Shown here: positions 35,141-46,621 of the stretch, in pieces
Numbering within the stretch: the first letter of the stretch is position 1
How the letters are laid out: every line of letters begins with the position of its first letter
Source of the DNA: Chryseobacterium binzhouense
Lineage (GTDB): Bacteria > Bacteroidota > Bacteroidia > Flavobacteriales > Weeksellaceae
DNA: 64,000 nt
Direction of reading: 5' to 3'
Assembly (NCBI RefSeq): GCF_007474545.1
Contig: NZ_VKOG01000001.1
Location: 806,001 to 870,000 of the forward strand
The notes under the pieces: generated by a model
What the model was told of the DNA's origin: nothing
The model's database searches: none
The model's input: only the letters and a program-made list of their open reading frames with translations
Translations under genes and position numbers: made by a program

Positions 35141-36148
35141 GTGAACTTAAAATTTAAACCGATTATTTTTATTTTTCTTTTTGTACTGATGGGATTTTAT
35201 GGTATTCAGGATATGAAGTTAATGTATCCATCATATTTCCCCAAACCTGTTTATAATTTCAGGAAAAATCCGCTCAAGAGTTCTACGGTAGAACTGGGAA
35301 GAAAGCTTTTTTATGATCCGATTTTATCCCGGAATAATACCATTTCCTGTTCATCCTGTCACAATTCTAATCAGGCATTTTCCCACGCAGGAAATCATTT
35401 AAGCAAAGGAATTGAAGAAGGAATCGGAGAACGAAATTCACCGGCGATCTTTAATCTGGCGTGGCAAAAAACTTTTATGTGGGATGGAGTGGTGACTAAT
35501 ATTGATGTGCAGGCTTTAGCTCCGATCAATCATCCTAAAGAAATGGGAGAAGACATTAATGCGGTAGTAAGAAGACTGAATAAATCAAAAGAATATAAAA
35601 CGCTTTTTTACAGAAGCTTCGGTGACAGCATTGCAACGGCAGAACGAGCCATGAAAGCACTTTCGCAGTTTCAGCTCACGTTTATTTCAGCTGGCTCAAA
35701 ATATGATAAAATAAAGCAGAAAAAAGCCCAGTTTAACCAATCTGAGCAGGCTGGTTACGAGCTTTATAAAGCAAATTGCAGCTCATGTCATGCAGAGCCG
35801 CTTTTCTCAACCTATGATTTTGCCAATAATGGACTTCCTATTGATCCCACACTTAATGATTACGGAAGATGGAATAAAACGATGGAACCGAAATATAAAC
35901 AGATGTTTAAAATTCCGAGCCTTAGAAATCTGGCATTTACTTATCCTTACATGCATGATGGAAGGTTTCAAACTTTGGACGAAGTTTTGGATCATTACGA
36001 AAAAGGAATTGAAAAATCTTCCACTTTAGCAAGCCAGCTTCAAAAGCCAATTATTTTTAGTGCAAAGCAAAGGGCTGATCTTCTGCAATTTTTGGCAGCT
36101 TTGAATGATTCTGCATTTATTTCTAATCCTGCATTTCAAAAAAAATAG
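35141..36148 (+). CDS. Di-heme cytochrome c peroxidase
   Basis: A 335-residue exported protein starting at a GTG, with an N-terminal hydrophobic signal (FKPIIFIFLFVLMGF). Two heme c sites, CSSCH at residues 70-74 and 213-217, define the di-heme CcpA/MauG superfamily. Further family marks are LGRKLFYDPILSRNNTISC, ALAPINHPKEMG and PYMHDGRFQTLDEVLDHY. It reduces hydrogen peroxide in the periplasm using electrons from cytochromes; a MauG-like modifying role is an alternative. Confidence 0.92.
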   Translation: MNLKFKPIIFIFLFVLMGFYGIQDMKLMYPSYFPKPVYNFRKNPLKSSTVELGRKLFYDPILSRNNTISCSSCHNSNQAFSHAGNHLSKGIEEGIGERNSPAIFNLAWQKTFMWDGVVTNIDVQALAPINHPKEMGEDINAVVRRLNKSKEYKTLFYRSFGDSIATAERAMKALSQFQLTFISAGSKYDKIKQKKAQFNQSEQAGYELYKANCSSCHAEPLFSTYDFANNGLPIDPTLNDYGRWNKTMEPKYKQMFKIPSLRNLAFTYPYMHDGRFQTLDEVLDHYEKGIEKSSTLASQLQKPIIFSAKQRADLLQFLAALNDSAFISNPAFQKK

Positions 36149-36167
36149 ATACATCAGTTAAAGAAGA

Positions 36168-37475
36168 TCAGTAAGCGATCTCCATTTTTACCTTTTTATT
36201 TTTCAGTCTTTCAGAGCTTAGTTTTTTGAGTAGTGCATTGACTTTGCTTCTGGAAACGGCAACATAAGAAGTCGTGTCTTTTACTTCAATCAATCCTACA
36301 TCATCTTTTTGGAGTTCACCTTTTTTCATCAGAAATCCTACAATATCTACTTTGTTAACTTTATCTTTTTTTCCTGCGCTGATGTATATCGTCTGAAACG
36401 AAGTTTTTTCCGGAACTTTGGTGAATTCTTTTACGTCTTCAACCGGAACATCGTTTTTGATGAAAGGAAAATTTTCCTCTTCCGTCATAATGAGATATAC
36501 AAAACCTTTGGCATTCATTCTTGCAGTTCTTCCGTTTCTGTGAATAAAAGCATCTTCTTTGGGCGGAAGCTGATAATGAACAATCGATTCCACTTCAGGA
36601 ACATCCAGTCCTCTTGCTGCAAGATCGGTTGTAATTAAAACTCTCGCAGAATCGTTCCTGAATTTCAGCAGAGCACGCTCTCTTTCATCCTGTTCCATTC
36701 CGCCATGAAAAGTTTCACGGTCTATACCTTTATCTTTTAAAAGCTCAGAAATACGGTCAACAGCTTCTCTGTGATTGCAGAAAATAAGCGTTCTTTTGTT
36801 TCCTATTTTGCAGATGAGGTGAAATAAAGTATCCAGTTTCTCTTCTGAAATGGTCATTACTTTTCTCAGCTGAATATCAGGTTTGTTTTCTCCCAGTTTC
36901 AGGAAATCAATTATTTTTTCATTCTGAAGTCCTGTAAATTTTGGGATTTCGTTCATTGCTGTGGCAGAAGTCAGGATTCTTTGGGATAAACCTTTTAAAT
37001 TTCCGATAATATATTCCATATCTTCCTGAAAGCCCAATTCCAAAGCCTTGTCAAATTCATCCAGAACTAAAGATTTAATGGTGGAAGCATCAAAGTTTCT
37101 GTTTTGAAGATGATATTTAATTCTTCCCGGCGTTCCTATCAGTACAGCAGGAGCTTCAGTCAGATTATTGATTTCAATTTTTTTATCGTGTCCTCCGTAG
37201 CAGACGGAAACTTTGAAATCTGTTCCCATTGCTTTAAAAACCTGTTCAATCTGTAGTGCGAGTTCTCTTGCAGGAACCAATATCAAAGTCTGAACTCCAG
37301 ATATGTTTTTTTTAAGATTTCTGAGAACCGGAAACAAAAACGCCAGTGTTTTTCCCGAACCTGTCGGAGACAATAAAATAACGTCCGTATTGTTTTCTGT
37401 TGCTTTGAATGCAGATTTCTGCATCTGATTCATCTCCTGAATTTTAAGACTCTGATAAATTGACTGTAATTCCAT
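36168..37475 (-). CDS. DEAD-box RNA helicase with DbpA-type RNA-binding domain
   Basis: A 435-residue helicase. Motif I is SPTGSGKTLAF, motif II reads DEFD rather than DEAD (SLVLDEFDKALELGF), motif III SAT, and the second domain has AARGLDVPEVESIVHYQLP and HRNGRTARM. The last 70 residues (VDIVGFLMKKGELQKDDVGLIEV and SRSKVNALLKKL) form a DbpA-type RNA-binding domain, which in other bacteria targets 23S rRNA during ribosome assembly. It converges with the peroxidase gene. Confidence 0.9.
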   Translation of the reverse strand: MELQSIYQSLKIQEMNQMQKSAFKATENNTDVILLSPTGSGKTLAFLFPVLRNLKKNISGVQTLILVPARELALQIEQVFKAMGTDFKVSVCYGGHDKKIEINNLTEAPAVLIGTPGRIKYHLQNRNFDASTIKSLVLDEFDKALELGFQEDMEYIIGNLKGLSQRILTSATAMNEIPKFTGLQNEKIIDFLKLGENKPDIQLRKVMTISEEKLDTLFHLICKIGNKRTLIFCNHREAVDRISELLKDKGIDRETFHGGMEQDERERALLKFRNDSARVLITTDLAARGLDVPEVESIVHYQLPPKEDAFIHRNGRTARMNAKGFVYLIMTEEENFPFIKNDVPVEDVKEFTKVPEKTSFQTIYISAGKKDKVNKVDIVGFLMKKGELQKDDVGLIEVKDTTSYVAVSRSKVNALLKKLSSERLKNKKVKMEIAY

Positions 37476-37552
37476 GCTGCAAAGGTAAGCGAAAGATTTT
37501 TACTGTAAATTGAATAAATTTAAAGAAATTTGCTAAACCTTAAACCTTAAAA

Positions 37553-37975
37553 ATGTCTCCCGAAAAAAGAAAGCTCATTACCGACAGTTTCAACCGTTCC
37601 GAAACCTTAAAATTCTACAAAGCAGAATTACTGGAAGCTGAAACCGATTTTATTTCCATTAAAATTCCGAAAATGGAACTCATGACCAGAAAGGCAGGAA
37701 TGTTTAACGGAGCTATGATTGCTTCTTTAGTTGATGTTTCTTCCGGTTATGCAGCAGTAAGTCATTACGAAGAAGATTGCTACGTTGTGACGGTTGAGCT
37801 TAAAGTTAATTATCTGCGTCCTGCGATTGGTGATGCGTTGGTTTCAAAATCTTATGTTGTAAAAGGAGGTTCTAAAATTAGTGTGATCAGAACTGAAATT
37901 TATATCGTCAACGATAATAATGACCATGAAAGTCATGTGGCTACTTCTCTGGTAACGATGATGAAAATCAAATAA
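37553..37975 (+). CDS. PaaI-type thioesterase
   Basis: A 140-residue hotdog-fold protein. The segment MTRKAGMFNGAMIASLVDVSSGYAA matches the central helix and acidic active site of PaaI-like acyl-CoA thioesterases, followed by TVELKVNYLRPAIGD. Its acyl-CoA substrate is unknown. Confidence 0.82.
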   Translation: MSPEKRKLITDSFNRSETLKFYKAELLEAETDFISIKIPKMELMTRKAGMFNGAMIASLVDVSSGYAAVSHYEEDCYVVTVELKVNYLRPAIGDALVSKSYVVKGGSKISVIRTEIYIVNDNNDHESHVATSLVTMMKIK

Positions 37976-38025
37976 CCGCCGTAATTAAAAAGTTTTTTAT
38001 AATTTTAATAAATAAATTTCAATAT

Positions 38026-38367
38026 ATGAATCTGATTATCCGTTTGCTTATTACTGCAATAGTTGCATTTTTTCTCACAAAACTTTTGCCAGGTGTTCAC
38101 TTTCAGAGCTTTTCAGCGGCAGTTATTTTTGCAATTGTGCTGGGAATTTTAAATCTTATTGTAAAACCGGTTCTGAGCCTTTTCAGTCTTCCGCTTACGA
38201 TCATTACATTAGGTTTTTTTGCATTGGTTATTAATGCCGTTATTGTTCTTATCGCAGATTACTTTATAGACAGCATGAATGTTGACGGATTCTGGTGGGC
38301 TTTTATATTCAGTATTGTTTTGTCATTTATTACTTCTCTGGCAAATTCCATGTTTTCAAAAGATTAA
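38026..38367 (+). CDS. Phage holin family / YvlD-like membrane protein
   Basis: A 113-residue protein with four hydrophobic helices and the family pattern FLTKLLPGVHFQSF plus GILNLIVKPVLSLFSLPLTIITLG. Despite its name, this DUF family is chromosomal and widespread; its role is not established. No phage genes are nearby. Confidence 0.88.
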   Translation: MNLIIRLLITAIVAFFLTKLLPGVHFQSFSAAVIFAIVLGILNLIVKPVLSLFSLPLTIITLGFFALVINAVIVLIADYFIDSMNVDGFWWAFIFSIVLSFITSLANSMFSKD

Positions 38368-38394
38368 TGGTAATTTTCTTCAAAGTTAAAAATA

Positions 38395-38424
38395 AAAAGT
38401 TCGGCAATTTTGCCGAACTTTTCT
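38395..38424. terminator. Bidirectional terminator between the holin-like gene and icd
   Basis: AAAAGTTCGGCA and TGCCGAACTTTT form a 12-bp perfect stem with A and T runs on both sides, between convergent genes. Confidence 0.92.
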
Positions 38425-38442
38425 TTTTATATGTAACAGGAA

Positions 38443-40674
<2,232 letters not shown>

Positions 40675-40698
40675 TTATTGTTTGAAATTTAAGATTCA

Positions 40699-40706
40699 CA
40701 AATTTA
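40699..40706 (-). promoter_or_regulatory. -7 box of icd
   Basis: TAAATTTG on the minus strand fits TAnnTTTG, 36 bases before the icd start. Confidence 0.45.
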
Positions 40707-40802
40707 GTTAAATTTTAAATTCTTTAATTTAATTATCAAGGAGATTTTCCAATTTAAGATTAATTTAACCTTTATACCATAGGAAAAATTTTCTTTTATG
40801 AC

Positions 40803-40810
40803 TAAATTTG
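40803..40810 (+). promoter_or_regulatory. -7 box of tpx
   Basis: TAAATTTG fits TAnnTTTG and lies 21 bases before the tpx ATG. Confidence 0.5.
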
Positions 40811-40831
40811 AAAAACTTTAAAAAATAAATT

Positions 40832-41329
40832 ATGTCAAAAATTACCCTGAAAGGAAACGAAGTAAATACTATAGGAAATCTTCCTGAAGTTGGTTTTACA
40901 ATCAGAGATTTTGCTTTAGTAGATGCAGGTCTGAATGTAAAAACTCTTGAAAATTTTGAAGGAAAGAAAAAAGTATTCAATATTTTCCCAAGTATTGATA
41001 CGCCTACTTGCGCATCTTCTGCAAGAAAGTTCAATGAGCAGGCTTCTGCATTAGACAATACGGTAGTTATTAATGTTTCTAGAGATTTGCCTTTTGCATT
41101 AGGAAGATTTTGTGCTGCCGAAGGTTTGAATAATGTAGAAACTTTGTCAGATTTCAGAAGCAGTTTCGGAGATGATTATGAAGTAACAATCACCGATTCT
41201 CCAATGAAAGGACTTCTAAGCCGTGCCGTGATCGTGACGGATGAAAATAATAAAGTAGTCTATACTGAGCAGGTTTCGGAAATTGCTGACGAACCAAATT
41301 ATGATGCAGCTTTAGCATCATTAAAATAA
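40832..41329 (+). CDS. tpx: Thiol peroxidase
   Basis: A 165-residue atypical two-Cys peroxiredoxin. The peroxidatic Cys lies in FPSIDTPTCASSARKFNE and the resolving Cys in FALGRFCAAEGLNNVETLSDF. It reduces hydrogen and lipid peroxides with electrons from thioredoxin. It is monocistronic and divergent from icd. Confidence 0.96.
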   Translation: MSKITLKGNEVNTIGNLPEVGFTIRDFALVDAGLNVKTLENFEGKKKVFNIFPSIDTPTCASSARKFNEQASALDNTVVINVSRDLPFALGRFCAAEGLNNVETLSDFRSSFGDDYEVTITDSPMKGLLSRAVIVTDENNKVVYTEQVSEIADEPNYDAALASLK

Positions 41330-41398
41330 AAACTTAAAATAGAAAGCCTTATGAATAGATTCGTAAGGCTTTAATTTCCATAATCAAAAATCTAGACA

Positions 41399-42610
41399 GT
41401 GAAACGCTCCGGAACCGCTACATTACCTCTTCACTACGGCAAAGTACCACCTTGGCTGTATGAGCGTATGTCGATTCTCGGGCTTTCAATTGTAGAAGTC
41501 ATTCTTGCAGATTACGGAAAAAACGAAGTTCTCAAAAGGCTCGCAGATCCGTTTTGGTTTCAGAGTTTTGGTGCGGTGATGGGCATGGATTGGCATTCCT
41601 CAGGAATTACAACGTCTGTGATGGGCGCTTTGAAACGAAGCATCAATCCTCATTCTAAACAGCTTGGCATTTATATATGTGGTGGTAAAGGAAGGTTTTC
41701 AAAAGAAACACCCAACGAATTGTTGGTGATTGCAGACAAAACCGGACTCAATGGAAATGAGTTGATTAGAGCAAGTAAGCTTTCTGCAAAAGTTGATAAC
41801 ACAGCAATTCAAGATGGTTATCAGCTGTATCTTCATAATTTCATTTTGTCGGATGAAGGGAGCTGGTCGGTTGTTCAGCAGGGAATGAATGACTCCGACG
41901 GAACAGCAAGACGTTATCATTGGCATTCAGAAAATATGGAATCTTTTGTTGAAGAGCCTCATAAAGGAATTCAGGGAATCAATCGTGGAAATATTCTGAA
42001 TCTCACAGCCAGTAAAGCTCAAGAAAACCGCAAAGGTATTCTGGAGATTTCGCACACCAACTCAGAGAAAATCATGCAGGATTTTGCAAATCTGATTCTG
42101 CCTGCTCATCACGATGTACGTGCTTCGGATGTAGATCTGAAAAAACTGGGAACACTTCTTTATATGACCAGAGAAAATCAGCCCGAAAATTTCGAAGAAT
42201 TGCTGCTGTTGAAAGGCGTTGGTCCCAGAACTTTACAAAGTCTTGCTTTGGTAAGTGAAGTTATTCATGGTGCTCCTTCAAGGTTCAGAGATCCGGCGAG
42301 ATTTTCTTTTGCACATGGCGGAAAGGATGGTCATCCGTTCCCGGTTCCTATTAATGTGTATGACGAAACAATTTCAATTTTACAAAAGGGAATTGAAAAA
42401 TCAAAGTTGGGAAATTCAGATAAATTAAAGTCTGTCAATCATTTACATAAGATAATTTCTGATGCTGAGAAAAATTTCACTCCGGATTTTGATATTAATG
42501 ATGTAATTGAAGAAGAAAGGCAAAACTCATGGCGTTTCGGAGGGAAAACCGTTTTTGGTGATGCTAAAAAACCTGCCGACACAAAATCTATTCAGCTTTC
42601 TCTGTTTTAG
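41399..42610 (+). CDS. DUF763 domain protein
   Basis: A 403-residue protein starting at GTG with MKRSGTATLPLHYGKVPPWL, the characteristic DUF763 opening. DUF763 covers almost all of it, including LGIYICGGKGRFSKETPNEL and NDSDGTARRYHWHS. Near residues 269-285, LLLKGVGPRTLQSLALVSEV is a helix-hairpin-helix of the DNA-binding kind. The family occurs in archaea and bacteria and has no agreed function; the HhH and conserved His/Asp residues hint at nucleic-acid processing. It ends with QLSLF, resembling a clamp-binding peptide. Confidence 0.88.
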   Translation: MKRSGTATLPLHYGKVPPWLYERMSILGLSIVEVILADYGKNEVLKRLADPFWFQSFGAVMGMDWHSSGITTSVMGALKRSINPHSKQLGIYICGGKGRFSKETPNELLVIADKTGLNGNELIRASKLSAKVDNTAIQDGYQLYLHNFILSDEGSWSVVQQGMNDSDGTARRYHWHSENMESFVEEPHKGIQGINRGNILNLTASKAQENRKGILEISHTNSEKIMQDFANLILPAHHDVRASDVDLKKLGTLLYMTRENQPENFEELLLLKGVGPRTLQSLALVSEVIHGAPSRFRDPARFSFAHGGKDGHPFPVPINVYDETISILQKGIEKSKLGNSDKLKSVNHLHKIISDAEKNFTPDFDINDVIEEERQNSWRFGGKTVFGDAKKPADTKSIQLSLF

Positions 42611-42763
42611 TTACGCCTTTGCTGAATTTATGTCTATTTTAAATTGAAAAACATCTATGTTTTTGGAGAATTTATAGTTTTTCGATAAAATTAAATCCGA
42701 CGGTAAAATATTTCACGCTCTATTCCAATAAAAATTTTAATTTTAAGACTCAAAAAACTAATT

Positions 42764-43354
42764 GTGAGTAATAAAGCTTTAGAAATATGTTATGATTTCC
42801 CGTTTTTCTTAGAAGAAGAGCTTGAAGAGATTTTTCAGGCACATCAAAGAGTATGCTTTCAGAAAGGAGACTTTATTTTACAGGAAGGAAAAACAGCCAA
42901 CGAGTATTATATTTTGGAGAAAGGTTTAGCTCGTTCTTTTGTAAATGATTTCAACGGAAATGATGTAACAATCAGCTTTTTTACAGAAAATGAAATTATT
43001 ATTGAGGTCTCATCACTTTTTCAGAGGATTCCGACTCAGGAAAATATTGTCTGCATTACAGACTGTGAATGTTGGAAATTTAGTTTTGACAGTTTTCAGG
43101 AGCTTTTTCATAAAATTCCTAATCTCAGAGAATGGGGAAGAGCATGGATGTCGCAGCAGCTTTTCATCGGAAAACAGCGTTCCGTTGAAATATTTACGCG
43201 TTCAGCTACCCAACGTTATCTTAATCTTTTAGAGCAAAAACCTCATGTCATCCAGTTTGCACCTCTTAAGCAGATCGCCTCTTATCTTGGCATTACAGAT
43301 ACCTCATTAAGCAGGATCCGAAAAGAATTGGTTTCTCATCCCACAAAAAATTAA
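42764..43354 (+). CDS. Crp/Fnr family regulator
   Basis: A 196-residue regulator starting at GTG (MSNKALEICYDFP). An N-terminal cyclic-nucleotide-type beta-roll (GDFILQEGKTANEYYILEKGLAR) is followed by a C-terminal winged helix (PLKQIASYLGITDTSLSRIRKEL). The cAMP-binding Arg and Ser are not clearly conserved, as in most flavobacterial members, so the effector is unknown. It is the first of a dozen small same-strand stress-type genes and may control them. Confidence 0.88.
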   Translation: MSNKALEICYDFPFFLEEELEEIFQAHQRVCFQKGDFILQEGKTANEYYILEKGLARSFVNDFNGNDVTISFFTENEIIIEVSSLFQRIPTQENIVCITDCECWKFSFDSFQELFHKIPNLREWGRAWMSQQLFIGKQRSVEIFTRSATQRYLNLLEQKPHVIQFAPLKQIASYLGITDTSLSRIRKELVSHPTKN

Positions 43355-43456
43355 AACTTGTCTTATGGCAAGTTATTTTTTTGGATTAAACTCTAAATTT
43401 GAATTAATAAAATACAGTATATCATATAATTTTTATCAATTAAAATTTATATAACC

Positions 43457-43828
43457 ATGAAAATAATTAAAACAATAGTATTCGCCATTTTCGCTTTGAT
43501 GTTTATCAATGCTGGCTTAGATAAATTTTTACATTATATGCCTGTTCCGCCAATGCCGGAAGCGCTTCAGAAAGTGAATGAAGCAATAATGTCTCTCCAT
43601 TGGCTTATTCCGTTAGTCGGTTTTATAGAACTGCTCAGCGGAATTCTGATTCTGATTCCTAAAACAAGAGCATTGGGTGCTGTTATGGTTTTTCCGGTAA
43701 TGGTAGGGATTATTTGCCACAATGCGACTTTTATGCCTGAAGGATTGATGATTTCAGGAATTTTCTTTATCATTAATCTATGGATTCTTTTTGATAATAA
43801 AGAAAAAATTAAAATGCTGATCAATTAA
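43457..43828 (+). CDS. DoxX family membrane protein
   Basis: A 123-residue four-helix membrane protein with the family pattern FINAGLDKFLHYMPVPPMP and GFIELLSGILILIPKTRALGA. Role unknown. It lies 11 bases before the DinB gene and is probably co-transcribed with it. Confidence 0.85.
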   Translation: MKIIKTIVFAIFALMFINAGLDKFLHYMPVPPMPEALQKVNEAIMSLHWLIPLVGFIELLSGILILIPKTRALGAVMVFPVMVGIICHNATFMPEGLMISGIFFIINLWILFDNKEKIKMLIN

Positions 43829-43839
43829 CTGTTAATTCT

Positions 43840-44364
43840 ATGGATACACCACAATCAACAAAATTAGACATTATCATTCCTGCATTTCGTGGTCACAGCC
43901 AAAATTTTCTGATGGCTCTGGATCAAATTTCTGAGGGAGACGCTTTAAAAAGAATAGAAGGAAAAACCAATCACATCATTTGGATGGCTGGGAATTTTCT
44001 TGACATGCGCTATGCCATGGGAAATGTTTTAGGGCTTAATGAGGAGTTTGAATTTAAAGATTATTTCTTTCAGGGAAAAACTCTGGATGAAAATTTAGAT
44101 TACCCAACCTTGAAACAGCTTAAGGAAAGTTTTCATAAGATTTCTCCTTTGGTATACAGGAAATTATTGGAAGTTTCGGATGAATATTTAGATAAAGCTT
44201 TTCCGATGGGAATGAATATTGATTTTTTTCCGGAAACTGTGCTGAATTTCGTTGGAATGTGCATTGGAAGAGAAGATTATTTGTGCGGACAAATAGGATT
44301 GATGCGCAAAATCTTAGGATATGAAGGCATGAAATATGATTTTGACGAAAATATGAAATATTAA
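43840..44364 (+). CDS. DinB family protein
   Basis: A 174-residue four-helix-bundle protein of the DinB/YfiT type. Features are IEGKTNHIIWMAGNFLDMRY (first metal-ligand His) and CIGREDYLCGQIGLMRK. The usual third His of the metal site is not obvious, since the last motif reads EDYLCGQ where many have HxxxH. Members of this family are thiol-dependent transferases or stress proteins; substrate unknown. Confidence 0.75.
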   Translation: MDTPQSTKLDIIIPAFRGHSQNFLMALDQISEGDALKRIEGKTNHIIWMAGNFLDMRYAMGNVLGLNEEFEFKDYFFQGKTLDENLDYPTLKQLKESFHKISPLVYRKLLEVSDEYLDKAFPMGMNIDFFPETVLNFVGMCIGREDYLCGQIGLMRKILGYEGMKYDFDENMKY

Positions 44365-44380
44365 CATTTAAAATAATATC

Positions 44381-44812
44381 ATGGCTAAATTAAACCCTTA
44401 TTTAAATTTTGATGGAAAAGCAGAAGAAGCCTTCCGTTTTTACAAATCTGTTTTTGGAGGCGAGTTTGTGGGAGAAATTCATAAGATGGGAAATGCTCCG
44501 GGAACTGAAAATCTATCAGATGAAGAGAAAAACAGAGTAATGCACATTGCCCTTCCAATCGGGAATGATCTGTTGATGGGATCGGATATTATTCCGGGTT
44601 TCGGACAAACACTGAATATTGGAAACAATAATTATGTTTCGGTTTTCCCGGAATCCAGAGAAGAAGCAGAGTTGCTTTTTAAAGGACTTTCTGAAGGAGG
44701 AAATATAGAAATGCCTTTAGAAGATCAGTTTTGGGGAGATTATTTTGGAAGTTTTCAGGATAAATACGGAATTTATTGGATGATTAATTATAACGAAGAA
44801 TACACAAAATAA
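44381..44812 (+). CDS. PhnB-like VOC family protein
   Basis: A 143-residue single-domain VOC protein: LNPYLNFDGKAEEAFRFYKSVFGG at the start, then NNYVSVFPESREEAELLFKGL and DYFGSFQDKYGIYWMINY. This is the PhnB/3-demethylubiquinone-methyltransferase-like group, of unknown activity. It follows the DinB gene by 16 bases. Confidence 0.9.
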   Translation: MAKLNPYLNFDGKAEEAFRFYKSVFGGEFVGEIHKMGNAPGTENLSDEEKNRVMHIALPIGNDLLMGSDIIPGFGQTLNIGNNNYVSVFPESREEAELLFKGLSEGGNIEMPLEDQFWGDYFGSFQDKYGIYWMINYNEEYTK

Positions 44813-44875
44813 CCCTATATTTAAAACTAAATGATAAGAATTGTACAGAAATAAAAATCAATTTAAAATAATATT

Positions 44876-45289
44876 ATGGAACCTATAAAAATAGATATTA
44901 CCATTTTGGCTCCCGTGGAAAAAGTATGGAATTATTATAATGATCCGCAGCATATCACCCAATGGAATTTTGCTCATGAATCATGGGAATGTCCACACTC
45001 GGAAAACGATCTTCGGGTAGGTGGAAAGTTTAAAAACAGAATGGAAGCAAAAGATAAAAGTTTCGGATTTGATTTTGAAGGAACTTATGACGAAGTAAGT
45101 CCTTATCAGAGAATTAAATATCATCTGGACGATGGAAGAAAGGTTGATATTGTTTTTGATGAGCTTGATGCCAATACAACAAATATTGAAATAACTTTTG
45201 ATCCCGAAAATCAAAATTCTCCGGAAATGCAGCGTGAAGGCTGGTATGCCATATTGGATAATTTTCACAAGCATGTAGAAAACAATTAG
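44876..45289 (+). CDS. SRPBCC (AHSA1-like) protein
   Basis: A 137-residue START-like protein: ITILAPVEKVWNYYNDPQHITQWN, then GGKFKNRMEAKDKSFGFDFEGTYDEV, ending with a long helix GWYAILDNFHKHVEN. The fold encloses a hydrophobic pocket for a small ligand; ligand unknown. It is one of three such proteins in this cluster. Confidence 0.9.
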   Translation: MEPIKIDITILAPVEKVWNYYNDPQHITQWNFAHESWECPHSENDLRVGGKFKNRMEAKDKSFGFDFEGTYDEVSPYQRIKYHLDDGRKVDIVFDELDANTTNIEITFDPENQNSPEMQREGWYAILDNFHKHVENN

Positions 45290-45320
45290 CATTTCTTACC
45301 ACATGATCAATTTAGTAATC

Positions 45321-45557
45321 ATGGCAAAAAGTTTACGTTTGTTTTCACAGGCGGAGCAAGAGCAATATGGTTTGTTTTTAGAAGGACTTATTGCGGCGCC
45401 GGCAAGGCGTGCATTGGCAAATGAGAAAATAGATTCATGGGAGAAACTTGCAAAATATTCAGAAAAAGAAATTATGCAGCTTCATGGATTTGGGAAGAAT
45501 ACGATGAAAAAACTCAAGATTTATATGCAGGAGAATCAAATTTCCTTTAATAACTAA
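45321..45557 (+). CDS. Small RNA polymerase alpha-CTD-like HhH protein
   Basis: A 78-residue protein; I use the ATG at 45321 (MAKSLRLFSQAEQ), although an ATG at 45303 would add six residues. Residues about 25-70 (APARRALANEKIDSWEKLAK, then LHGFGKNTMKKLKIYM) closely resemble the C-terminal domain of RNA polymerase alpha, which contacts UP-element DNA and activators. It lacks the rest of alpha. It sits between an SRPBCC and a VOC gene. Confidence 0.8.
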   Translation: MAKSLRLFSQAEQEQYGLFLEGLIAAPARRALANEKIDSWEKLAKYSEKEIMQLHGFGKNTMKKLKIYMQENQISFNN

Positions 45558-45618
45558 TACTGTTAGTTAATGTCGAAATACTATTTAAATAAACGATACT
45601 AAATTCAAACTAAGCAAT

Positions 45619-46485
45619 ATGAACAACAATATTTTCCCTTGTCTGTGGTATGATGGGGATGCAAAAGAGTCAGCAGACTTTTACTGTAAAGTATTTAACG
45701 GGAAAATTACTGCAGATACACCTATGGTAGTCAATATAGAAATCTTCGGTCAAAAGTTAATGTTGTTGAATGGAGGACCGCATTTTACAAAAAATGCGTC
45801 AGTTTCGTTCATGGTTATTTGCGAAACGGAAGATGAGGTACAGAAATACTGGGATCAGCTGACAGATGGGGGAATAACTTTGATGGAGCTTGGTGAATAC
45901 CCCTGGAGTAAAAAGTATGGTTGGGTTCGCGATAAATTCGGTGTTACTTGGCAGGTTTATCTCACCGGAAACAATGATGTGGAACAGAAAATAATCCCAA
46001 CCTTGATGTTTATTCATCAGAACAACGGTAAAGCGATGAAAGCGATGGCGTTTTACACGAATATTTTTCCTGATTCCAAAATTGGAAATATTCTGAGATA
46101 CGGAGACGGAGTAGGAAACGAAACTCATGAAATTCCTGAAAATATACAGCATGCCCATTTTGAGATCAATGGATATTCATTCTTTTGTATGGATAATTCT
46201 TACGATCATCAGTTTGATTTTAATGAGGGAATTTCTATGGTTGTGATGACAGATAATCAGGAGCAGACAAATCATTACTGGAACAATTTAATAAGCGGCG
46301 GTGGGAGAGAAAGTATGTGCGGATGGCTGAAAGATCAGTTCGGATTCAGCTGGCAGATTGTTCCTAAAATATTGATAGAGTTAATGAACGCTTCAGATCA
46401 GGAAAAAGCACACAAAGTAGTAATGTCAATGATGAAAATGCAGAAAATTATCGTTCAGGATTTGGAAAACGCTTACAATTCTTAA
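45619..46485 (+). CDS. Two-domain PhnB-like VOC protein
   Basis: A 288-residue protein with two successive VOC units: residues 1-125 (FPCLWYDGDAKESADFYCKVF to DKFGVTWQVYL) and 130-270 (IPTLMFIHQNNGKAMKAMAFY to DQFGFSWQIVP). Tandem PhnB proteins of this kind are common in soil bacteria, but the activity is unknown. It probably arose by duplication of the single-domain type found upstream. Confidence 0.9.
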   Translation: MNNNIFPCLWYDGDAKESADFYCKVFNGKITADTPMVVNIEIFGQKLMLLNGGPHFTKNASVSFMVICETEDEVQKYWDQLTDGGITLMELGEYPWSKKYGWVRDKFGVTWQVYLTGNNDVEQKIIPTLMFIHQNNGKAMKAMAFYTNIFPDSKIGNILRYGDGVGNETHEIPENIQHAHFEINGYSFFCMDNSYDHQFDFNEGISMVVMTDNQEQTNHYWNNLISGGGRESMCGWLKDQFGFSWQIVPKILIELMNASDQEKAHKVVMSMMKMQKIIVQDLENAYNS

Positions 46486-46621
46486 ATATTTGGCTGAAAG
46501 CTTGATTTTGGAGGTCGGAATTAACATTAAGTCTGAAAATAACTTCCAACATCCAGCTTCAATCATCCGACTTTTTTCTCTTCGGCTTGCTGTTTGATAG
46601 CATTCATGAAAAGATTTGCTT

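Noticed and set aside
38026-38367. Holin-family name suggesting a prophage
   Set aside because: No phage structural, integrase or lysis genes are nearby, and this family is a normal chromosomal membrane protein.
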